This document shows, in pieces, positions 1 through 4,164 of a stretch of DNA of 8,495 nucleotides. The first letter of the stretch is position 1; the number at the start of each line of letters is the position of its first letter. The position numbers and the translations under genes were made by a program. The DNA lies in the NCBI GenBank assembly GCA_910584865.1, contig CAJUCE010000073.1, positions 1-8,495 on the forward strand, read 5' to 3'. The notes beneath the pieces are model-generated. The model ran no database searches. It was given only the letters and a program-made list of their open reading frames with translations, and was not told the origin of the DNA. Origin of the DNA: an uncultured Acetatifactor sp. GTDB lineage: Bacteria; Bacillota; Clostridia; Lachnospirales; Lachnospiraceae.

Positions 1-234
1 TTCCACATGGCCCGCCGGAAGCTGGACAAGCACCGTTCCCCTGCTGGTAAAATCCCCGCCCATGCGTGGGAACAGGAGCAGATGAGACTTGAACAGGAGT
101 ACAAGGCCGAGTATGAGCAGTACAAGCCCATCCAAGGCGATTTGTGGAAACTCCAACAGGTGAAGCGGAACGCCGATGCCGCCATACACCAGCAGGAGCA
201 GACCCGGCAGAAACGCCGGGAGGCGGAGCGGTAA
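1..234 (+). CDS. C-terminal end of a MobA/TnpZ-like relaxase (partial, 5' end outside window)
   Basis: The frame is open from the first base of the window and ends at TAA 232-234, so the ATG at position 7 is probably internal and the gene starts outside. The visible 77 or so residues are highly charged and rich in Gln, Glu, Lys and Arg, ending in QQEQTRQKRREAER, a helical or coiled-coil tail with no catalytic motif. Such tails are common at the C-terminus of Mob-type relaxases, which nick the origin of transfer and pilot the strand during mobilisation. The main support is context: tnpW follows 80 bp downstream, and in Tn4451-type mobilisable transposons the relaxase gene tnpZ directly precedes tnpW. 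The catalytic N-terminus is not in the window, so the family call is inference; another mobilisation protein is possible. Confidence 0.55.
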   Translation, partial: FHMARRKLDKHRSPAGKIPAHAWEQEQMRLEQEYKAEYEQYKPIQGDLWKLQQVKRNADAAIHQQEQTRQKRREAER

Positions 235-250
235 AATGTCCCCCGACCGT

Positions 251-281
251 CAACGTAACCGCCATTTTGGCGGTCACGTTG
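251..281. promoter_or_regulatory. 14-bp hairpin between the relaxase gene and tnpW
   Basis: The left arm 251-264 and right arm 268-281 pair over 14 positions with a single mismatch (A257 opposite C275) around a TTT loop. No T-run follows on the plus strand, so it does not look like a classical intrinsic terminator. It ends 33 bases before the tnpW start codon and about 20 bases before its ribosome binding site. It could be an mRNA-stability, attenuation or protein-binding element in a relaxase-tnpW transcript. The structure is seen directly; the role is inferred. Confidence 0.6.
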
Positions 282-314
282 GATTAACTTTGATGAACGA
301 TGAAAGGAGAGCCT

Positions 315-577
315 ATGACCAACGACCCCAGCATGACGATCACCAGCACTACCCCCGCCCCGGAGGGGAGCGACAGCACCAGCAGAGAGGGCAAGACCAT
401 TCCCCTGCCCGTGACGGCGGGGGCAACGCTCCACCCGTCCAGGACGCGCCGCCCGCCCTGGTGCAAAAAATCGGCAACACCACTTACGAGGTGTCGTTCC
501 ATTTCAGCACCACCAGCAGGGAAACGATGAGCGACAAAATCAACCGTCTTATCCGCCATGAACTGGACGCATCCTGA
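315..577 (+). pseudogene. tnpW: TnpW-family transposon protein, frameshifted
   Basis: The ATG at 315 is preceded by AAAGGAG at 302-308 with six bases between, which fixes the start. This frame gives an N-terminus beginning MTNDPSMTITSTTPAPEG and reads usefully to about 420. The recognisable TnpW core, KIGNTTYEVSFHFSTTSRET then a basic helix ending RHELDAS at the TGA 575-577, lies in a different frame. The shift fits loss of one base, most simply in the G run 419-423; restoring it gives about 87 aa, normal for the family. TnpW is a small protein of unknown function encoded at the right end of Tn4451-type mobilisable transposons, after tnpZ, as here. The break may be real decay or a homopolymer sequencing error; programmed frameshifting is less likely because no clear slippery heptamer lies in frame. 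Confidence 0.7.
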
Positions 578-600
578 CTTTTTCGTTTTTTCCGCACTAC

Positions 601-742
601 CTCCTTGACAAACCGAGCGAAAACGCTGTATGACAGGAATGTAGGCCGGATCCTTATAATGCGTATACGCTAGATCAAAGGTAGACCCGAAATGGACCCC
701 CTCAATCTTCTTCTCGTCGGAATCGTAGATGCCAAATAAGAC
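601..742 (-). pseudogene. Unassigned protein-like fragment, minus strand
   Basis: After a TGA (743-745 on the plus coordinates) this minus-strand frame reads like real protein: VLFGIYDSDEKKIEGV, then HFGSTFDLAYTHYKDPAYIP. It has no start codon or ribosome binding site and runs on into the antisense of tnpW, so its boundaries are arbitrary. It could be the interrupted chromosomal gene next to the transposon or a decayed enzyme fragment. I do not recognise the family. It also overlaps the promoter-like sequence on the other strand, so one of the two calls may be wrong. Confidence 0.22.
605..634 (+). promoter_or_regulatory. Possible outward-facing sigma70-type promoter after tnpW
   Basis: TTGACA at 605-610 matches the -35 consensus exactly. 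TATGAC at 629-634 is a 4/6 match to the -10 consensus at an 18-bp spacing. It would read rightwards out of the transposon end into the degraded region, where no intact plus-strand gene follows. It may once have driven a gene now lost. The TATAAT at 655-660 is too far away to be its -10. Confidence 0.35.
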
Positions 743-770
743 TCACTTGTAATCCAAAAGGGGCCACCGC

Positions 771-845
771 GTCAAACAAATACAGGTCGTGATTCTCCCT
801 GGACGTGAACAGCCAGTCCAGAAAATGCACGGTCTCCTCCACATG
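771..845 (-). pseudogene. Fragment of an ABC-transporter sugar-binding lipoprotein (C-terminal part)
   Basis: The minus-strand reading HVEETVHFLDWLFTSRENHD followed by LYLF resembles the segment near the C-terminus of extracellular solute-binding proteins of the LplA/DUF3502 type. These typically have an FLDWLY..ENNDLF-like block followed by a GIEG motif. Here the GIEG part is missing and the frame drifts into unrelated sequence ending at a TGA near 702. Upstream it is cut at about 845, where the AraC fragment begins on the other strand. Only about 25 residues remain, with no start codon, so it cannot make a working protein. Family assignment is from memory of the motif and is moderate at best. 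Confidence 0.4.
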
Positions 846-1149
846 GCGGAAGGATGTGGCACAGCTCCGGGAAATCCGGCAGAACATCAGCGCAAAGCCC
901 AGAATCATCGACGAAACCATCGCCTATGTGGAGAAACATATCAGCTCCGGCAGCCTTAACGTGGAGCAGATTGCCTCCCGGATTCACCTGTCAACCAACT
1001 ACCTGCGCAACATATTCAAGGAGCATATGAGCGTCTCCCTGTCCAAATACATTACGGACAAAAAAATCCAGTACGCCTGCAGGGTACTGGCAGAGACGGA
1101 CGATTCCATCCAGTCCATCTGCGAGCAGCTGGATTTCACCTCCGCAAAT
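844..1149 (+). pseudogene. AraC-family transcription regulator, C-terminal HTH domain, cut at both ends
   Basis: The frame encodes a typical linker and AraC DNA-binding domain: a lead-in (PRIIDETIAYVEKHI), a first helix-turn-helix (SLNVEQIASRIHLSTNYLRN), the connecting helix (SKYITDKKIQYACRVL) and the start of the second helix-turn-helix (SIQSICEQLDFTSAN). The remainder of the second HTH, usually about 20 more residues with an FKK..G..P..YR-like end, is missing. After codon 1147-1149 the frame continues through unrelated sequence (antisense of the antitoxin-like gene) to TAA 1195-1197. Upstream, similarity stops near 844 and only a GTG at 805 is available, with no convincing ribosome binding site. 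In intact form it would activate a sugar-use operon; here it is almost certainly non-functional. Family call is secure. Confidence 0.8.
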
Positions 1150-1152
1150 ATC

Positions 1153-1227
1153 CAAACTATATATGATTTCTATCTGGTTTTCCGGCAGGGCATTTAACAG
1201 ATTTATTGTTTTCTTCAGTGTCGACAT
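1153..1227 (-). pseudogene. N-terminal fragment of a small antitoxin-like protein
   Basis: A minus-strand start at 1227 (MSTLKKTINLLNALPENQ, then IEIIYSL) has GGAG at plus coordinates 1235-1238, seven bases upstream, a good ribosome binding site. The ATG at 1233 is only one base from the GGAG and is rejected as the start. The sequence resembles the N-terminus of short Firmicute proteins annotated as DUF2281-type or antitoxin-like, with a pattern of Leu-Pro-Glu then I-E-I-I-Y. Similarity ends at about 1153 and the frame then runs antisense through the AraC fragment to 991, so the C-terminal half and any partner toxin are lost. It lies downstream of GH88 on the same strand. The family call is tentative. 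Confidence 0.4.
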
Positions 1228-1278
1228 ATTCATTCTCCTTTCCCAATATCCATGCTTTCCAATCACTACCGGGAGCGG

Positions 1279-1323
1279 CACAGGGCACAGGAAAGGGACG
1301 CCGCCCTGTGAAGCCGCGTCCCT
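1279..1323. promoter_or_regulatory. Two interlocking 8-bp stems 3' of the GH88 gene
   Basis: Stem 1 pairs 1279-1286 (CACAGGGC) with 1303-1310 perfectly. Stem 2 pairs 1294-1301 (AGGGACGC) with 1316-1323 perfectly. The left arm of stem 2 lies in the loop of stem 1, so the two can form only as a pseudoknot or as alternatives. On the minus strand this lies about 22 bases after the GH88 stop and upstream of the antitoxin-like start, with only a weak T-rich stretch (TTTCC) after stem 2. It may act as the GH88 terminator or as an attenuator for the next gene. The pairing is seen directly; the function is inferred. Confidence 0.45.
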
Positions 1324-1344
1324 GCATTGAAACACTACACTGTT

Positions 1345-2496
1345 TTACCACATATGGATATCCGCTCCCGCCAGCTTATACAGCGCCTCCAGGAAATAAT
1401 AATCAGCATACACCATGGTAAAATGATGCCTGTCCGCATGGTAAGCGGCGCTGCAGCCCTGCACGATTGCATCACAGTCCCCGGTCCAGTCCGCCCTTGT
1501 GTCGGCGATCGCCTTCAGAATCCGAAACGCCGGCTCTGCCAGGGCTTCCCACTCCGCCTCCGGCAGGAACTTCGCCAGTTCCAACAGCCCGCCCGCAATC
1601 ACGCAGGCCCCGCAGGAATCTTCCCATTTTACATCCTCCGGCTGCCTGAAATCCACGGGGATAATGCCGCTCTCCGGAATATGAGGGACGCAATAGGCGG
1701 CCACCTTCCTGGCAGTGTCCAGATATTCCTGTTTTCCCGTATGTGCATAACTGTTCGCAAAGCCGTACAATGCCCAGCCCTGCCCCCTGGTCCAGGAGGA
1801 GCCTTCCCCGAATCCCTGTCCCCCATGGCTTCTCACCATCTTCCCGCTTTCCGGATCAAATTCCACGATATGGAATACCGAGCCGTCCGGGCGGATGAAA
1901 TGCTCCATCACCGTGTCCGCGTGCAGCATGGCAATCTGGCGGAACCTGGGATCCCCGCTCTCCTCCGAAGCCCAGTACAGCAGGGAGATATTGAACAGGC
2001 AGTCTATAATGGCCCATCCCCTGGTATCGCTGTCCCCCACCTCGTTCCAGGCCCGGATAAACCTGCCCGCCGGGTTAAATCTTCCCGCCAGAAGGTTGGC
2101 GGCGTGCATGGCGGTCCGCCTGGCATCCCTGTCCCCGGTGAGCCGCCAGTCTGCCACCGCCGTGGGCTGAAACATGAATCCCACATCATGGTGCAGACCG
2201 TAGAAATCCTGAAAGCATTTTTCCAGTTTTCTTTCGGAAAATCGGGCGATTTCCGTGTACTTCGGGTCCTTCGTATCCTGGTACAGCAGCCACATGATGC
2301 CGCCCCAGAATCCGTTGGTCCACCAGTTCAATCCGTCGTCAAGGCTCCACTCCCGGCTTTCGTCCGCCCTGTCGTCATAATCTCCGTTCCCGTCCGTGGT
2401 GTAGGGAATGCGGTGCCTGTTTTTCTCGCTCACCCATGCCATTTTGGCGCGTGCTTTCCCCAATTGGGCTTCGGCCCATTCTTTATAGCGCTCCAT
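1345..2496 (-). CDS. GH88 unsaturated glucuronyl hydrolase
   Basis: This enzyme family removes the 4,5-unsaturated uronic acid from the non-reducing end of disaccharides released by polysaccharide lyases (heparin, chondroitin, hyaluronan, gellan type). It works by hydration of the double bond, usually in the cytoplasm. The protein is 383 aa, the normal length, with no signal peptide. Seen in order: SLDDGLNWWTNGFWGGIMWL (51-70), the HHDVGF motif with Asp104, WAIIDCLFN with Asp165, and WTRGQGWALYGF (235-246). Asp104 and Asp165 correspond to the two catalytic aspartates known in Bacillus UGL. The start ATG 2494-2496 is preceded by AAGGAGGAGG (2504-2513) with seven bases between. Stop is TAA 1345-1347. 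Neighbours on the same strand are pieces of GH43 upstream and an antitoxin-like fragment downstream, so its operon seems broken. The exact substrate cannot be read from sequence. Confidence 0.93.
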   Translation of the reverse strand: MERYKEWAEAQLGKARAKMAWVSEKNRHRIPYTTDGNGDYDDRADESREWSLDDGLNWWTNGFWGGIMWLLYQDTKDPKYTEIARFSERKLEKCFQDFYGLHHDVGFMFQPTAVADWRLTGDRDARRTAMHAANLLAGRFNPAGRFIRAWNEVGDSDTRGWAIIDCLFNISLLYWASEESGDPRFRQIAMLHADTVMEHFIRPDGSVFHIVEFDPESGKMVRSHGGQGFGEGSSWTRGQGWALYGFANSYAHTGKQEYLDTARKVAAYCVPHIPESGIIPVDFRQPEDVKWEDSCGACVIAGGLLELAKFLPEAEWEALAEPAFRILKAIADTRADWTGDCDAIVQGCSAAYHADRHHFTMVYADYYFLEALYKLAGADIHMW

Positions 2497-2860
2497 ATCC
2501 GCGCCTCCTCCTTTTCATACACAATATCCTTCCGGAATCTTCTGGTACACCATTGTATTAATCCTTGCGTAATGCGCACTCGCTGTCCACACCAGTACTG
2601 CGTTGGCCTGCGCTGCGCTGCGGTCCATGCCGGGCGTGTGGCACTGGCACACAGCACCGCCGGCAGGCATCCTGATCTTGCCTGTCAAGATTCCGAGAAG
2701 TTATACACAATGTCCTCTCAAAATTTCGCCAAGGCATCCCCTTCCAACGCGGCATTTCTCCTCGGCATGACACATTTGTCATAATTCAATTCGTAGAAAC
2801 CGCCGGTTTTGCGAAGAATTGCTTCCCTTACATTTTTTCAGTATGCAGCCCGGTGCTTCC
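2497..2860. other. 364-bp region without a recognised gene, upstream of GH88
   Basis: This stretch holds the GH88 ribosome binding site and, on the minus strand, a short open frame at 2721-2837. Within it FYELNYDKCVMPRRNAALEG reads like protein and stops at TGA 2718-2720. No start codon with a ribosome binding site and no known motif was found, so it may be the remains of a gene that stood between GH43 and GH88. No convincing promoter pair was seen for GH88. The plus-strand open frames here are antisense shadows with unlikely composition. Confidence 0.3.
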
Positions 2861-3236
2861 CTACATGCCAGACATGGTGTCTGCGAAGGCCTGCACCCTG
2901 AACCAGTCAAAATCCGCATACTTTCCGAAGCCAGTCAAATCCTGGCAGCAGATTCCTATCATGGAGCCGGTAAACCACCCCTCCCTGCACGCTTCGTCCG
3001 AGAGAAAGCTGGCGTCTGTGCAGGGTCCGATTTCCCGCAATGCCCCCTCATCCCGGTATCCGTAACAGAACTGCGCTCCCGTCCCCTGAAGCTTCAGGCC
3101 GAGGAGCACATCCCTGCCTGTCTCCAAGGGGATATAGTCCGTAAGATACTCGTACTTCTTATTTTCCGCCTTCAGAAGAGTGATGCATTTTCCCAGCTCC
3201 TCATCGTTGGAAATATGCAGGTACAGATAATTATCC
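2861..3236 (-). pseudogene. GH43 glycosidase, C-terminal beta-sandwich fragment
   Basis: The reading DNYLYLHISNDEELGKC, continuing with YIPLETGRDVLLGLKLQG, FCYGYRDEGALREIGPC and FTGSMIGICCQDLTG, then ADFDWF, matches the C-terminal concanavalin-like domain (GH43_C2 type) of family 43 beta-xylosidase/arabinofuranosidase proteins. About 125 residues remain, ending at TAG 2861-2863. Similarity starts sharply at about 3236; immediately beyond this, the opposite strand carries catalytic-domain sequence of a GH43 enzyme. The fragment has no catalytic residues and no proper start (the ATG at 3244 is incidental). It lies on the same strand as GH88, suggesting the original gene was upstream of GH88 in one operon. 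Confidence 0.8.
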
Positions 3237-3468
3237 GTGGACAAGGGGGTTTTTTACCTGGTTTACACGGTGGTGAAGGCGTTTTACTGCAACATGTACG
3301 ATACGGAGAATTACCTGGTGACGGCCCGGGACATACACGGTCCCTGGTCTGAGCCTGTGGCGTTGAACAATTTCGGCTTTGACCCCTCCCTGTTCCATGA
3401 CGACGACGGGCGCAAATACATGGTCAGCATGGTGACGGATCACAGGGTTCCAAAGAAATATAAATGGG
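3237..3468 (+). pseudogene. GH43 glycosidase, second catalytic-domain fragment (inverted)
   Basis: Starting at GTG 3237, DKGVFYLVYTVVKAFYCNMY, then DTENYLVTARDIHGPWSEP, GFDPSLFHDDDGRKYMV and HRVPKKYK form the stretch that normally follows the GIWAPCLSY-type motif of GH43 enzymes. The Asp of GFDPSLFHDDDG is the usual pKa-modulating aspartate of the family. It therefore continues the N-terminal fragment at 3581-3812 almost exactly, with about three residues missing, yet lies before it on the same strand. Similarity ends near 3468; the frame then runs through unrecognised sequence to TGA 3582-3584. The general-acid glutamate region expected next is absent. Non-functional as it stands. Confidence 0.8.
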
Positions 3469-3580
3469 GCAGACATCATGCCATAGCAGACGCTGAACGG
3501 CCCAAAACAGTGAGCATGCGGCAGATTTTAGAGACAAGGACAGACAACAGAGACAGGCATGAAAGAAGGGAAAGAGAAGA
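3469..3580 (+). other. Unassigned stretch leading into the GH43 start
   Basis: The frame entering from the GH43 middle fragment stays open here, giving a charged Arg/Glu-rich tail (ETRTDNRDRHERREREE). It stops at TGA 3582-3584, overlapping the GH43 start codon as ATGA. That overlap is typical of translational coupling in an operon, so the last bases may be the true end of the gene that originally preceded GH43. No family is recognised. A purine-rich GAAGGGAAAGAGAAGA precedes the GH43 ATG and could serve as its ribosome binding site. Confidence 0.3.
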
Positions 3581-3812
3581 ATGAATCAAATACAGAATCC
3601 GATTCTTCGGGGGTTTCACCCGGATCCCTCCATCATCAGGGTGGGGGAGGATTACTATATTGCTACTTCCACTTTTGAATGGTGGCCGGGGGTGCGGCTG
3701 CACCATTCCAGGGATCTGGTTCACTGGGAGCTGATAGAGTATCCGTTAAACAGGGTTTCGCAGCTGGACTTGCGGGGCGTGGGGCCGTCCCAGGGGATCT
3801 GGGCGCCCTGCC
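3581..3812 (+). pseudogene. GH43 glycosidase, N-terminal fragment
   Basis: From ATG 3581 the protein begins MNQIQNPILRGFHPDPSIIR and continues VGEDYYIATSTFEWWPGVRL, HHSRDLVHWELIEYPLNRVS and GPSQGIWAPC, a textbook start of a GH43 beta-xylosidase/arabinofuranosidase, a cytoplasmic type without signal peptide. The Asp of HPDPS is the expected catalytic general base. Blade one of the five-bladed propeller is present. Similarity stops after WAPC at about 3812; the frame continues for 27 or so unrelated residues to a stop at 3893-3895 in the tRNA-terminator repeat. Its natural continuation is the plus-strand piece at 3237-3468. The start codon overlaps an upstream stop (ATGA). Confidence 0.85.
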
Positions 3813-3855
3813 CATGCGCACCATTTTGTCCCGAACAAAAATGTTTTTTCTCACG

Positions 3856-3889
3856 AAAAAACCCGCAAACACTGATGTTTACGGGCTTT
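3856..3889 (-). terminator. Intrinsic terminator of the tRNA-Asn copy on the left
   Basis: Read on the minus strand, GCCCGTAAACA pairs with TGTTTGCGGGT around a TCAG loop, with G-T pairs in the stem, and is followed by a run of Ts (TTTTTT, then CGTG). It lies about 30 bases after the tRNA 3' end. It is homologous to the terminator at 8399-8430; both copies still form a stem despite several substitutions. Confidence 0.75.
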
Positions 3890-3954
3890 CCCTAAGTGTC
3901 ATCCCTTTGACGCTTTTCTCCCCGAGCAGGGCTCGAACCTACAACAACTCGGTT
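3858..3954. repeat. Direct repeat, left copy (tRNA-Asn 3' part plus terminator)
   Basis: These 97 bases align without gaps to 8399-8495 with 11 substitutions by eye (86/97). The identity is highest in the tRNA part (last 27 bases identical) and lower in the spacer and terminator. The right copy runs off the window, so the repeat may be longer. Outside the terminator, towards lower coordinates, the two copies diverge at once. The pair flanks the GH31 gene. Confidence 0.9.
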
Positions 3955-3976
3955 AACAGCCGAGTGCTCTGCCAAC
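3918..3976 (-). tRNA. tRNA-Asn(GTT) fragment lacking its 5' end
   Basis: Minus-strand sequence shows part of the D-loop and D-stem (GTTGGCAGAGC), the anticodon stem-loop CTCGG-CTGTTAA-CCGAG with anticodon GTT at 3957-3955, a T-arm GTAGG-TTCGAGC-CCTGC with one T-G pair, the acceptor 3' strand TCGGGGA and discriminator G, as expected for Asn. The 5' acceptor strand TCCCCGA and the first half of the D-arm should precede but are replaced by unrelated sequence from 3977 on. About 17 nucleotides are missing, so no mature tRNA is expected. It is a remnant left by recombination or insertion at a tRNA gene. Confidence 0.8.
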
Positions 3977-4036
3977 GGGTGCGGTCGCATACCGAAAATT
4001 ATTATATCACTTTCTAATCTTTCTTACAAAAGACAT

Positions 4037-4078
4037 GAGGATGCCACTGTATTGCATTTCAGGACATCCTCTTCTTTT
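4037..4078 (+). terminator. Possible weak terminator between the tRNA fragment and GH31
   Basis: GAGGATG (4037-4043) pairs with CATCCTC (4065-4071), with a further CC-GG pair inside across a bulge, followed on the plus strand by TTCTTTTT. The loop is long (about 20 bases). No plus-strand gene precedes it, so it may be fortuitous or serve as a back-up for minus-strand transcription. The rest of 3977-4136 is AT-rich and holds no recognisable gene. Confidence 0.3.
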
Positions 4079-4136
4079 TGCACTATTTTCTAATTACACC
4101 ATATTTTTGTGCACTTCAGCGCACCTGAAATCAGAA

Positions 4137-4163
4137 ATCGAAACAGCGCCTTTCTGTTTCGAT
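4137..4163 (-). terminator. Terminator-like hairpin after the GH31 gene
   Basis: A perfect 10-bp inverted repeat, ATCGAAACAG at 4137-4146 and its complement at 4154-4163, with a 7-base loop, starts directly after the GH31 stop codon. On the minus strand it is followed by a T-rich but interrupted stretch (TTCTGATTTC). It most likely ends the GH31 transcript. Confidence 0.65.
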
Positions 4164-4164
4164 A

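Noticed and set aside
415..425. Programmed -1 frameshift in tnpW
   Set aside because: Only five Gs and no slippery heptamer in the right phase, nor a clear downstream stimulator; simple base loss is more likely.
284..559. 91-codon minus-strand frame with hydrophobic stretch
   Set aside because: It is antisense to tnpW, which is supported by family similarity and a ribosome binding site.
605..660. TTGACA paired with TATAAT at 655-660 as a promoter
   Set aside because: The 44-bp gap is far too long for sigma70 recognition.
1327..2784. 485-codon open frame on the plus strand
   Set aside because: It is the exact antisense of the well-supported GH88 gene, has Pro/Arg/His-rich composition, no domain and no ribosome binding site.
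2819..3352. 177-codon plus-strand open frame
   Set aside because: It covers the antisense of the GH43 C-terminal fragment and continues out of frame over the middle fragment; no family features.
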